From an uncultured Rhizobiaceae group bacterium (GTDB lineage: Bacteria; Pseudomonadota; Alphaproteobacteria; Rhizobiales; Rhizobiaceae): a stretch of DNA of 64,000 nucleotides. Shown piece after piece: positions 17,954-26,885 of the stretch. The translations under genes and the position numbers were made by a program. Below the pieces are notes generated by a model, which had not been told where the DNA came from, made no database searches, and saw only the letters and a list, made by a program, of their open reading frames with translations. The first letter of the stretch is position 1; each line of letters begins with the position of its first letter. The DNA is taken from assembly GCA_937930845.1 (NCBI GenBank), contig CALHBJ010000001.1:868001-932000 (forward strand), given 5' to 3'.

Positions 17954-18707
17954 CCTTCGACTGGCGCAAAAGCGCGTTGTCATAACCGGGGCTGCCGGTG
18001 GTCTTGGACGGGCGTTTGCCCAGGCATTTGCAGATGCCGGTGCGCGTGTTCTGGTCACAGATTCAAATGAAACCGGCATAGAAGAAACGGTTGCCATCAT
18101 CGAGAAGTCTGGGGGCACGGCAAATGCCGTGCCGGGTGATGTGACCTCAGCCAAAGACTGTGTCCGCGTTATGGAATGCGCCCAGGACGTGATGGGGGGC
18201 ATCGATGTTCTGGTCAATAACGCAGCGATTTATGGGTCTTTGGAAAGATCCCATTTTGAAGATATTGACGAAACTGTCTGGGATCAGGTTATGGCGGTGA
18301 ATGTCAAAGGCGTTTGGCAGATGTGTCGTGCGGCTTCCCCTTTGTTAAAAGAGGCCCAAGGCGGTTCAATTATCAATATCGCATCGGCAACCGTGTTTTC
18401 AGGATCGCCGTTGTGGATGCATTACGTGGCCTCCAAGGGCGCTGTCATTTCAATGAGCCGCGTTATGGCAAAGGAAATGGGACCATCAAACATTCGCGTG
18501 AATGTGTTGGCACCTGGGTTCACATTGACAGATGCCAGCCTTGATTTGATGGCTGATGCCAAAAATTATGGTGCAGACCGGGCAGCGCTGAAACGCAATG
18601 CGGAAGTCAGCGACATCACAGGCGGAGCGCTTTATCTGGCTTCGCCCCTGTCAAACTTCATGACCGGACAAACTCTGGTCATTGATGGCGGCAAACAGTT
18701 TATTTGA
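17946..18707 (+). CDS. SDR-family NAD(P)-dependent dehydrogenase
   Basis: 253 residues, classical short-chain dehydrogenase/reductase. Nucleotide motif TGAAGGLG at 14-21, NNAA at 91-94, catalytic Ser147, Tyr160 and Lys164 (YVASK), and a C-terminal G(K)QFI tail. Asp39 after the second beta strand (VTDSN) favours NAD over NADP. Its overlap with the HD gene suggests it oxidises the alcohol released by dephosphorylation, as an alcohol dehydrogenase does in the cre pathway (inference). The last 8 bp overlap the convergent monooxygenase gene. Confidence 0.93.
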   Translation: MTDLRLAQKRVVITGAAGGLGRAFAQAFADAGARVLVTDSNETGIEETVAIIEKSGGTANAVPGDVTSAKDCVRVMECAQDVMGGIDVLVNNAAIYGSLERSHFEDIDETVWDQVMAVNVKGVWQMCRAASPLLKEAQGGSIINIASATVFSGSPLWMHYVASKGAVISMSRVMAKEMGPSNIRVNVLAPGFTLTDASLDLMADAKNYGADRAALKRNAEVSDITGGALYLASPLSNFMTGQTLVIDGGKQFI

Positions 18708-20274
18708 TTTGAAGTTGTAGTTTTTCCGAAATTTCCTTGATGCGGCTGTAAAGAACTTCCAGCGATTGTGCCGTGGCCGCAACGTAGAAATCTGGACGCA
18801 GAACCACAAATGTTGCGTCGATCGTTTTCATCCAGCTGCCATATGTGCCGTCAATATCAATGACCGGTGCAGCGGACCCTGGAGGACCGATGGTGACCAA
18901 TTGAGCATCGAGCGTCTCCAAAATCCTGCGCGTATCCGGGTCTATGTCAGCGTCGGGATTTGCGTTGTACCCGATGATCATCCAGCCCGTACCGACAACT
19001 TGATCGAAGCGGCCTTGGTTCTCCCCCATTTTGACGATGCCTTGTGTCGATAATTCGCCTGCGCCAGTGCAGGGCAAACACCAAGCTCCCTTGCCGAGAC
19101 GCACGAGATGGCCCGCCGTTGGCTCAAAATCGCGCGCGACCAGATCAGCCTTCATGCGATCATCACGCTTAGCTGCCTCATCTTGATCGGCAATGCATAT
19201 GATGCTGCCGAGTTCCTGACTGAAATCGATATAATGTTTCGCATGATGGAGCCGCTCACTCTCATAGCTGTCCAACACACTGTCAGCCATCTTGCCTTCC
19301 AGAATTGCGTTCAAACGCCATCCCAGCGCCACAGCGTCGCGCAATCCGGTGCACATGCCAGCACCGGCAAATGGGGGCATGAGATGGGCGGCATCGCCGG
19401 CAATCATGCAACGGCCAACGCGCCATTTTTCAGCCCAACGGGCCTGAAAGCGATAAACAGCGCTGCGCTCAAGCTCGGCATTTTCCGGCGTCAGCCCCCA
19501 TGGCTCCATCAATCGCCATGCGCTTTGCGGCTTTGCAATTTCCTCAGATGATTCCCCTGGCAGAACCATGAATTCCCAGCGTCTGCGCCCCGGCCCGCCG
19601 GGGACGATGGTGGTTGGGCGTTTGGGATCGCATAGCTGCCATTGGGCTGGCTCTGCTTTGTATTCTCCCTTTGGGATCATATCGAGAATGAGCCAGTCGA
19701 AAAAATATCCCTTGTCGACCGAGTGGATACCCAGGGTCTCACGAACCAGACTGTTCGCCCCGTCACAACCAACCGCATAATGGGCACGTAAACTGCGCCG
19801 CTTTCCATTGGCCCCAACGATTTCGCGCGTTTCTTCCATCGACACAGTCACGCCTGTCGTATCCTGGTCGAGGTCCGTTACATTCCATCCCCGCACGATG
19901 TCGATGGATGAAATTTTGGCCGCCATGTCCAGCAAGCGGGCTTCCAGTTCCGGTTGATTGAACCAATAGGTGACCCGCCAACCGGACGAAGAAACGCTCT
20001 TCCAGTCGACCAGTTGCAGGTCTTCCAGGTCGGCATTTTTCCAGTAGTAGAGTTCGTCGTGATATTCGATGAGTGGATCATTATCGCTGTCGATGCCCAG
20101 GGTTGCCAGAATGCGGGCAACTTCATGATCCATCGTCACCGCCCGTGGGCGATCGTAGGATGTAGGCCATTTGTCAATCAGGGTGACACGCTTGCCCTTT
20201 TGGCCAAGCAGAATGGCAAGCAAAGTCCCCACCGGCCCAGCGCCGACAATGGCCACATCAGTCTCAGCTTCCAC
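18700..20274 (-). CDS. FAD-dependent aromatic monooxygenase (MhpA-like)
   Basis: 524 residues, class A flavoprotein hydroxylase. GAGPVG near residues 11-16 binds ADP, the DG motif reads GCDGANSLVRE and the GD motif reads IAGDAAHLMPPFAGAG. A C-terminal thioredoxin-like extension ends in VVLRPDFYVA, as in 3-(3-hydroxyphenyl)propionate hydroxylase. These enzymes use NAD(P)H and O2 to add a hydroxyl next to an existing phenolic OH. It is the last gene of a minus-strand run starting upstream with an importer, so it probably acts on the imported aromatic compound. Exact substrate cannot be read from sequence. Confidence 0.9.
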   Translation of the reverse strand: MEAETDVAIVGAGPVGTLLAILLGQKGKRVTLIDKWPTSYDRPRAVTMDHEVARILATLGIDSDNDPLIEYHDELYYWKNADLEDLQLVDWKSVSSSGWRVTYWFNQPELEARLLDMAAKISSIDIVRGWNVTDLDQDTTGVTVSMEETREIVGANGKRRSLRAHYAVGCDGANSLVRETLGIHSVDKGYFFDWLILDMIPKGEYKAEPAQWQLCDPKRPTTIVPGGPGRRRWEFMVLPGESSEEIAKPQSAWRLMEPWGLTPENAELERSAVYRFQARWAEKWRVGRCMIAGDAAHLMPPFAGAGMCTGLRDAVALGWRLNAILEGKMADSVLDSYESERLHHAKHYIDFSQELGSIICIADQDEAAKRDDRMKADLVARDFEPTAGHLVRLGKGAWCLPCTGAGELSTQGIVKMGENQGRFDQVVGTGWMIIGYNANPDADIDPDTRRILETLDAQLVTIGPPGSAAPVIDIDGTYGSWMKTIDATFVVLRPDFYVAATAQSLEVLYSRIKEISEKLQLQIK

Positions 20275-20319
20275 GATTCATTCCTGCTTTATCAATTTTC
20301 GGTTTGCAATGGGTAATGG

Positions 20320-22074
20320 TCACAGGGCCAGGACGGCTTTCAACACACGTAAAAGCTCTGCGGCAGGTTCTTGCGCCAACTCTTTGCTGCGCCATGCCAC
20401 GTGGTGGTCCGGGCGCACCAGCACACAGCCTGAATCCTGAACTTCTCTGGCGCGCGCCCAGTCCCCTGTGTGGTCAACCATTTCGCAGCGCGGGCCAATG
20501 AGATGGGTTCGGATATCGATGCCCAATTCGCTGCCAACTTGTTCAGCAGCCTCCAGCCATGGCTGACCGCCGATGCCGGTCAGAAGCGTAAACCGCCCCT
20601 TGCCACACAGGTCCAGCGTCGAGTGTTTGGCACCTTTGAGGTCAAACACCCATGCATGTGGCAAACGTGCGCCGGGCCAGGTTGTCGACTGGTAGTGCAA
20701 TTCCGCGTCCCGCTCGAAAGCCGGTTCGGGATCCCCATCGGTTACAACAGCATCCGATGTGTACCGCTGATTCATCTCCACTCCATGGGCGTCAAACTCA
20801 TATTTCTTGAAGGCGATCGCTTCGTTGAGTTCCGCACGTTGCTTCTCTGCGTCTGCGGTCGCATCACAGCGGGCGTCCATATTGGCCTGCATTTTGATCG
20901 GATCAGATGCATCAGCCAGTCCCAGAGCCTGAATAATGGGGCCAAATTCGCCGATGGATTGGTTGGCGCGGGTAACGATCTGTTTGGCGATGGGGGCACG
21001 TTCGGTGCTGAAACTTTCAAGTAACCGCTCGCCAGCCTGTCCTTTCAATACCATTGAGAGCTTCCAGGCCAGATTGAAGGCGTCCTGAATTGATGTATTG
21101 GAACCCAGACCGTTGGAGGGTGGATGGCGGTGGGTGGCATCCCCCATGCAGAACACACGGTCTTTCTGCATGTGGGTGGCGTACATGTCGTTGACGGTCC
21201 ACACACTGGCGGACAGCAATTCAATTTCCAGCTCCGGGTCGCCAACCAACTGGCGCGCCACATTGGTTGCGAATTCTTCATCAACCTCGGGCGCCGGTTC
21301 GTTAATGTCGTATCCCCAAACGATCAGCCATTCGTTCCATGGGCGGATCATTCGCACCAGTCCAAGGCCAATACCACCAACATCCGCACCCGGTTGCAGC
21401 ACCCAATAAAGAACACTGGGGCGGTGGGCGACATATTTGGACAAATCTGCGCGGAACAAAATGTTCATGGAGCCGCCGACACCCATTTTCCCTTCAAAAG
21501 GAAGACCGATGTGTTCAGCAACCAGCGAGTTTCCACCATCTGCGCCGATCAGATATTTCGAGCGCACGGTTAAATTCTTACCGGTCAGCCGATCAAGGAC
21601 GGTGGTGGTGACGCCTTCAGCATCCTGTTCATGGGAAACATATTCGCAGGACATGCGCGCATGCGAACCGCGCGAACAGGCCGCCTTGTAGAGCAAAGGT
21701 TCCATGAAAGTTTGCGGCAAATCGTTCATGAAACAGGGAGACGCCAAAAGATGCCCGGCCTTGGACTGGGGATGGGTGCCCCAGCTCTTCATCCGGCCCA
21801 GTTCTTCGCCTGCCAGACTTTCACAAAAGACATTTTCTCCCATGAGTTCCTGTTCGGTGGCCTGTTCATAGGCTTCGGTTTCCACGGCTTTGCCGAGATC
21901 GCGCAACACTTCCATGGTGCGCTGATTGGTGATGTGGGCGCGGGGCGTATTGGCGAGCCAGCGATAGCGATTGATCACCATGTTCTCGACACCATAACTC
22001 GACAGCAGCGCCGCAGAGGCAGAACCTGCAGGGCCCGTTCCGATGACCAATACGTCGATATTTATGTCAGCCAT
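20320..22074 (-). CDS. FAD-dependent phenol-type monooxygenase (TfdB-like)
   Basis: 584 residues. FAD motif GTGPAG near 12-17, DG motif GADGGNSLVAEHIG and GD motif CMGDATHRHPPSNGLGSN are all present. A C-terminal thioredoxin-like domain (LVRPDHHVAWR) follows, as in 2,4-dichlorophenol 6-monooxygenase and phenol 2-monooxygenase. It shares its fold but little close sequence with the MhpA-like protein 45 bp downstream. The start overlaps the stop of the LivM-like permease gene by one base (TAATG), tying it to the importer. Ortho-hydroxylation of a phenol is the expected chemistry; no ring-cleavage dioxygenase was found nearby. Confidence 0.9.
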   Translation of the reverse strand: MADINIDVLVIGTGPAGSASAALLSSYGVENMVINRYRWLANTPRAHITNQRTMEVLRDLGKAVETEAYEQATEQELMGENVFCESLAGEELGRMKSWGTHPQSKAGHLLASPCFMNDLPQTFMEPLLYKAACSRGSHARMSCEYVSHEQDAEGVTTTVLDRLTGKNLTVRSKYLIGADGGNSLVAEHIGLPFEGKMGVGGSMNILFRADLSKYVAHRPSVLYWVLQPGADVGGIGLGLVRMIRPWNEWLIVWGYDINEPAPEVDEEFATNVARQLVGDPELEIELLSASVWTVNDMYATHMQKDRVFCMGDATHRHPPSNGLGSNTSIQDAFNLAWKLSMVLKGQAGERLLESFSTERAPIAKQIVTRANQSIGEFGPIIQALGLADASDPIKMQANMDARCDATADAEKQRAELNEAIAFKKYEFDAHGVEMNQRYTSDAVVTDGDPEPAFERDAELHYQSTTWPGARLPHAWVFDLKGAKHSTLDLCGKGRFTLLTGIGGQPWLEAAEQVGSELGIDIRTHLIGPRCEMVDHTGDWARAREVQDSGCVLVRPDHHVAWRSKELAQEPAAELLRVLKAVLAL

Positions 22075-23126
22075 TATGTGCCTCCAGGTGTATCAGTGGG
22101 TTTTAGTGCTTTTTCGGTATCCAATTTCACTCGATAACCAACGGGGAAAAACGACAGATTAAATCGTTCCCGTACATAGCCCCAAATCCCCTTGGGTGCG
22201 ACGAGCATGATGGCAATGGCCATTGCGCCGAGGATCATCAGATATACAGAGCCAAGGTCGGCCATATATTCACGCAAAACGAAGAAAACGATGGTGCCGA
22301 TGATCGGCCCCTCAATTGTTCCAATGCCGCCGATGACAACAATGAAGATGACAAACGCGGTCCATTCGTTGACGCTGAATGCAGCGTCCGGGGTGATGCG
22401 CAATTTAGTGATGAAGATCAAAGCACCCACCATCGCGGTCATGCCTGCGACAGCCACATAGGTGACCAATTTGATGCGCTCGACACGCACGCCAAGACTG
22501 GCGGATGCAATCTGGCTGTCGCGAATGGCCGTTAAGCCGATGCCGATGCGCGATCGAAGCAAGAGATAAATTGCCAACACGGTTCCGATGCCCAGCAACA
22601 GAGCGGTTTCAAAAATCATGGCTTCCCGCATCCATTTGGAACCGGCCATGGCTTTCATCACTTTGATGGGTAGCGATGTGCCCGACCCGCCTCCCAACGA
22701 GGATATTTGCGCAAACCCCAGTCGGAATACTTCCGCAACAACCCAGGTGCCAATGGCGAAATAGGCCCCATTCAGGCGAAACACCAAGAAGGCCACAGGA
22801 ATGGATACCAGCGCGCCAAGCACACCGGCAACCGGGATGGCAAGTAATGGATTGAGGCCCAGATATATGGCGCAGGTGAACAGCATATAGCCGCCGAAAC
22901 CCACATAAGCCTGTTGACCCACCGAGATAAGGCCCGCGTATCCCGCAAGCAAATTCCAAAGTGACGCCAGCGACAGATAGATCATGAATTCGCCGATCAA
23001 GCGCAATTCCGCAGTGCTGCCCCACCAGGGCGCTGCCGCCAATGCGGCCACTAGAATGATTGCCATCACGGCTGCAATACGGCTTTCTGAGGTCGATCTT
23101 GTAATTGAATGATGCATGACGTTCAC
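22074..23126 (-). CDS. HAAT-family ABC transporter permease (LivM-like)
   Basis: 350 residues with about ten hydrophobic segments. LivM landmarks include NLLAGYAGLISVGQQAYVG near 57-75 and the loop RSRIGIGLTAIRDSQIASASLGV. It forms the channel with the LivH-like partner encoded just upstream (4-bp overlap). This second importer in the window has separate permease and ATPase genes, unlike the fused version at 4810-6642. The basic C-terminal tail is cytoplasmic. Confidence 0.93.
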   Translation of the reverse strand: MNVMHHSITRSTSESRIAAVMAIILVAALAAAPWWGSTAELRLIGEFMIYLSLASLWNLLAGYAGLISVGQQAYVGFGGYMLFTCAIYLGLNPLLAIPVAGVLGALVSIPVAFLVFRLNGAYFAIGTWVVAEVFRLGFAQISSLGGGSGTSLPIKVMKAMAGSKWMREAMIFETALLLGIGTVLAIYLLLRSRIGIGLTAIRDSQIASASLGVRVERIKLVTYVAVAGMTAMVGALIFITKLRITPDAAFSVNEWTAFVIFIVVIGGIGTIEGPIIGTIVFFVLREYMADLGSVYLMILGAMAIAIMLVAPKGIWGYVRERFNLSFFPVGYRVKLDTEKALKPTDTPGGT

Positions 23127-23989
23127 CCTTCAATTCTTGGAAACAGGCCGCGCGGCTTAACAGCCAGCACGACCAGAAACGCAATGTGGCCAGCCAACAA
23201 TTGCCAGCCGGGATCGATCTGTGCGCCGATGGCCTGGGCAACGCCAAGGATGACCCCACCGGCAAGTGTACCCCACAGATTGCCCAGGCCACCAATAATC
23301 ACCGCTTCAAAACCGAATATGAGGCGTGCTGGCCCCATAAAGGGATCAAAATTCGCCCGGACGGCCAAAAACACGCCCGCTATGGCAATCACAGCAAACG
23401 AAAGCGCCATGGCGGCGGCAAATACTTTGCGATTGTCCAGTCCCATCAATTGTGCGATCTCACCATCGTCTGACGTGGCACGAAACGCGCGCCCCAGCGC
23501 GGTTCGATAAAAGATGTATTGCAGCCCCGCGATCACCAATACGGCGGTCATGAACATGAGAACCGGCATATATCCCACGCTGACGCCGGGCAGTACCGAT
23601 ACGGTTTGAATGTCCAGCAGGCCTGCATCCAGCTTACGGCTGTCTGCGGTGAAAATTTCCAACAGCCCGTTTTGAAGAATGACCGACAGGCCGAACGTCA
23701 CCAGCAAAGGCGGCAACAGATCGTCCCCCAAAGTTCTGTTTAATATGGTTGCCTGAAGTACATAACCCGCTGCGGCGGCGACCGGGACCACGAACACCAG
23801 ACTTAGAAGCGGGTGCAAACCGGTGGCAGAAATCACCACATAGGCCAGATAGGCCGCTGCAATGATGAAATCGCCATGGGCAATATTTACCAGGCGCATG
23901 ACGCCAAAAATCAGCGATAGCCCCGCTGCAAATAGCGCATAGAGGCCGCCGATCAATATGCCCTGGACAATCGCATTGACCCAATCCAT
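23123..23989 (-). CDS. HAAT-family ABC transporter permease (LivH-like)
   Basis: 288 residues and about eight membrane helices. Conserved blocks are GLYALFAAGLSLIFGVMRLVNIAHGDF at about 16-42 and the coupling loop RTALGRAFRATSDDGEIAQLMG near 162-183. It starts 6 bp after the LivF-like stop codon and overlaps the LivM-like gene by 4 bp. Part of the importer that feeds the two aromatic monooxygenases (inference from gene order). Confidence 0.93.
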   Translation of the reverse strand: MDWVNAIVQGILIGGLYALFAAGLSLIFGVMRLVNIAHGDFIIAAAYLAYVVISATGLHPLLSLVFVVPVAAAAGYVLQATILNRTLGDDLLPPLLVTFGLSVILQNGLLEIFTADSRKLDAGLLDIQTVSVLPGVSVGYMPVLMFMTAVLVIAGLQYIFYRTALGRAFRATSDDGEIAQLMGLDNRKVFAAAMALSFAVIAIAGVFLAVRANFDPFMGPARLIFGFEAVIIGGLGNLWGTLAGGVILGVAQAIGAQIDPGWQLLAGHIAFLVVLAVKPRGLFPRIEG

Positions 23990-23995
23990 GCCGCC

Positions 23996-24700
23996 CTATG
24001 CTCCGAAATACGCTTGTGAGATTTCTTCGCGCGTAAAACTGCCCGGCGCGCCTTCCAGAGCAACACGGCCTTCCTGCAAACAGATGAACCGGTCTGCAAA
24101 GCCCAAGGCCCGCGTCACATCCTGTTCGACCAGAATGGCGGACAACCCCTGCCCGACAATCCTGGGCAACAGGGCATAAATGTCTTTGATGATGACCGGC
24201 GCGAGGCCCAGACTGAGTTCGTCAAGCAGCAAGAGTTTGGGATTGGCCATCAGTGCGCGACCAATCGCAACCATTTGTTGTTGTCCGCCCGAAAGGGAAG
24301 TGGAAGGTTGGTGGCGACGTTCCTTTAGTATTGGAAACAGTTCGTAGATCGATACCAAATTCCACGGGCCGGTTCGTCCCACATGGCCGCCAATGACCAG
24401 ATTTTCTTCAACAGACAATGACGGAAATAGCCTTCGACCTTCAGGCACCAACGCAATGCCCGCACTGGCAATCGCGCTTGCTGATGTGCCGCTGAGGTTT
24501 TGTTGGTCAAAAACGATATCACCACCATAGCGGCTTATTAGCCCGCAAATGGTTTTCAGCAAGGTGGTTTTGCCAGCCCCATTGGAGCCGATCAGAGCCA
24601 GCATTTCGCCAGGATGAAGATCAAAGGACACCCCGTGCAGTGCCCGTGCATCGCCGTAAAAGGCTTCGACATTGCCAAGGGATAAAATGGGGTCAGACAT
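23996..24700 (-). CDS. HAAT-family ABC transporter ATPase (LivF-like)
   Basis: 234 residues from the ATG at 24700 (MSDPILSLGNV), which gives an 8-bp overlap with the LivG-like gene; two further ATG codons 6 and 15 bp upstream are possible. Walker A GSNGAGKT, signature LSGGQQQM and Walker B LLLLDELSLGLAP are intact. Second ATPase of the 22-27 kb importer. Confidence 0.92.
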   Translation of the reverse strand: MSDPILSLGNVEAFYGDARALHGVSFDLHPGEMLALIGSNGAGKTTLLKTICGLISRYGGDIVFDQQNLSGTSASAIASAGIALVPEGRRLFPSLSVEENLVIGGHVGRTGPWNLVSIYELFPILKERRHQPSTSLSGGQQQMVAIGRALMANPKLLLLDELSLGLAPVIIKDIYALLPRIVGQGLSAILVEQDVTRALGFADRFICLQEGRVALEGAPGSFTREEISQAYFGA

Positions 24701-25415
24701 CTTCATCCACCCCAAGATAGACAGATTTTACCTGCTCGTCCTGCATCACATCAGCGGGTTTTCCGTCAGCAATGGTACGCCCGAAATCCACTACAACAAG
24801 ACGGGTCGCGACGGATAAAAGGGCATGGACCACATGCTCAATCCAGATAATCGTTACGCCGGAGTCATGAACATCTTGAATGGCCGCCAAGAGCGATTTG
24901 CATTCACTATCAGTCAACCCACCGGCAATTTCATCGAGCAATAACAGTTCAGGTGCTGTTGCCAAGGCACGTGCCATTTCCAACCGCTTGCGCTCCAGCA
25001 AGGACAAAGAACCAGCCAGCACGTTTGATTTCTGTTTCAGGCCCGTAAGTTCCAACACACGCAGTGCCTGTTCCTCGGGCCCGTGGGACTGTCGGCCAAA
25101 TGTTGACCCAACCAAGACATTTTCAAAAACACTCATGCCAACAAAAGGATGGGGCACCTGAAAGGAGCGGGATATTCCCTGTTGACACCGTGAGGCGGCA
25201 TCAAGGCCGGATATGTCGTCACCGGCAAATTCTATCGCCCCTCCATCCGGTTTCACCGTGCCAGTAATGAGGTTGAAAAGGGTCGTTTTGCCCGCGCCAT
25301 TGGGGCCAAGAATGCCAAGGATTTCGCCCTGATCCACATCAAGCGAAAACCCATCGGTGACGACCAGCGCCCCGTATCGTTTCTCCAGATTTTTCAAGCT
25401 TAGGAAAGCCATCAC
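24693..25415 (-). CDS. HAAT-family ABC transporter ATPase (LivG-like)
   Basis: 240 residues. Walker A GPNGAGKT near 38-45, Walker B LLLLDEIAGGL. The signature position is LSLLERKRLEMARAL, the LTLxxRKRLE variant common in part of the LivG family. First ATPase of the importer, transcribed directly after the binding-protein gene (55-bp gap). Two consecutive ATG codons at 25415 and 25412 make the exact start uncertain by one residue. Confidence 0.92.
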   Translation of the reverse strand: MMAFLSLKNLEKRYGALVVTDGFSLDVDQGEILGILGPNGAGKTTLFNLITGTVKPDGGAIEFAGDDISGLDAASRCQQGISRSFQVPHPFVGMSVFENVLVGSTFGRQSHGPEEQALRVLELTGLKQKSNVLAGSLSLLERKRLEMARALATAPELLLLDEIAGGLTDSECKSLLAAIQDVHDSGVTIIWIEHVVHALLSVATRLVVVDFGRTIADGKPADVMQDEQVKSVYLGVDEDV

Positions 25416-25470
25416 AATTTGCGCGCGAACATCATTGTGCTCGCACGCCCCCCGGCTTTTGTTGAAAGGT

Positions 25471-26757
25471 TTAGCCGATCAGTTTCAACTCACCGCCCAC
25501 AGGAATATCCGGATATGCATCATTGTTGACGATCACCAGATCGGGCTTGCCATCCTTGACACTCCACTGCCCGCCAACCAGTGGCGTGCGCTTGACGTTT
25601 TTGACAGGGTTGGTCGCATTGCCACCTTTCCAATCCACCGGACCAACAATGGACATGATGTCCGTTTTGGCCACAGCGTCGATAATTGCGGACGCATCAC
25701 CCAGATCGGCAGAACGCTTGACGACATCGGCAACGACTTCAAAAAGGGCATGGTTGAAGCCAATAGGCTGGGTCCACGGTTTGTTGGTTACCTTCTCGTA
25801 GGCATCCGCAATTTGCCGTGACGACTGACCGGTGAGGGTCGATGAGAAAGGATGGTTAGGTGACCACCAAACTTCTGTGGTCAACCCGTTTCCGCGCTCG
25901 CCAAGTGACTCGATCACAGATGGGAAGAGCAGCGCCTTACCGATTGTCACGACCTTTGGATTGAAGCCCTGTTGGGCAGCCTGTGACCAGAATGTCGCGA
26001 AATCAGGTGGGATCATCACGCCTGTGACAATCTCACAACTCGCTTCCTTGAAAGCGGAAATCTGGGCGGAGAAGTCATTATTGAGCATTTGGAAACGGCC
26101 TGGATCGACCAGATCGAAACCTGCCGCGGCAAGTGCCGGGGGCAGCCCAAGCTTGGCATCCCCCCATGCGTTGCCATCGGCATCGTTTGGAAACAGGCCA
26201 CCAACTTTTTTGCCAACTCCGCTGGAATTCCACATGGCCAGGAAATTGCCAATGACATCCTCAAGACCCCAGAAGAAGTGATAGGTCCAATCAAAGCCAG
26301 ATGCGGGATCTCCATTGCGGCCAAAGAAATAGGGCTGCCATGGGGCATTTGTCGTAACGCAAGGCACCTCATTCAGTTCAGCCTGATCTGCGACCGGGTT
26401 GGTCGTATCCGGTGTGGCAGATGCCACAAGCAAGTTGACATTGTCCTGTTCGATCAGCTCGGACGCAACTTCGGCAGCGCGGTTCGATGAAGATTGTGAA
26501 TCCTTCATGATAATTTCAACGTCGACATTCTTGCCGTTGTTTTGCAGCCCCTTAAAAGCGGCGCGAACACCTTCAAGAATGAAACTGTCAGCTTCACCAA
26601 AACCGGCAAGCGGGCCCGTTTGTGGTGTCACAAAACCTATCTTGAATTTACTGGATTGGGCAGAAGCCCGTGTAACCCGCAAAACTGCTGGCATGGCCAG
26701 GGTCGCTGACAATCCTGCCAGGACAGCACGGCGGTGTGGTTGACTAATTTTCTTCAT
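25471..26757 (-). CDS. ABC transporter solute-binding protein, Tat-type leader
   Basis: 428 residues. The N-terminus carries a twin-arginine style leader (PHRRAVLAGLSATLAMPAVL, cleavage after ASA at about 33), so the receptor may be exported folded. The mature protein is a type I periplasmic binding fold of the amide/urea/branched-chain family: KIGFVTPQTGPLAGFGEAD near the N-terminus, and AEVASELIEQDNVNLLVAS. It serves the importer encoded downstream (24.7-22 kb) and starts 128 bp after the molybdoenzyme gene; a promoter could lie in that gap. Confidence 0.9.
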   Translation of the reverse strand: MKKISQPHRRAVLAGLSATLAMPAVLRVTRASAQSSKFKIGFVTPQTGPLAGFGEADSFILEGVRAAFKGLQNNGKNVDVEIIMKDSQSSSNRAAEVASELIEQDNVNLLVASATPDTTNPVADQAELNEVPCVTTNAPWQPYFFGRNGDPASGFDWTYHFFWGLEDVIGNFLAMWNSSGVGKKVGGLFPNDADGNAWGDAKLGLPPALAAAGFDLVDPGRFQMLNNDFSAQISAFKEASCEIVTGVMIPPDFATFWSQAAQQGFNPKVVTIGKALLFPSVIESLGERGNGLTTEVWWSPNHPFSSTLTGQSSRQIADAYEKVTNKPWTQPIGFNHALFEVVADVVKRSADLGDASAIIDAVAKTDIMSIVGPVDWKGGNATNPVKNVKRTPLVGGQWSVKDGKPDLVIVNNDAYPDIPVGGELKLIG

Positions 26758-26885
26758 GATTCCTCCCGATCGGCAAACCGTATTAATTTCCCAACCAGCA
26801 GAGTGCGATCAAAAGTGCCCAAGTTGCAATAGCTGTTTGAAGACCAGCGGCAAAAAGAGGCAAAGATTGGGGCGTTCCCGGCCCG

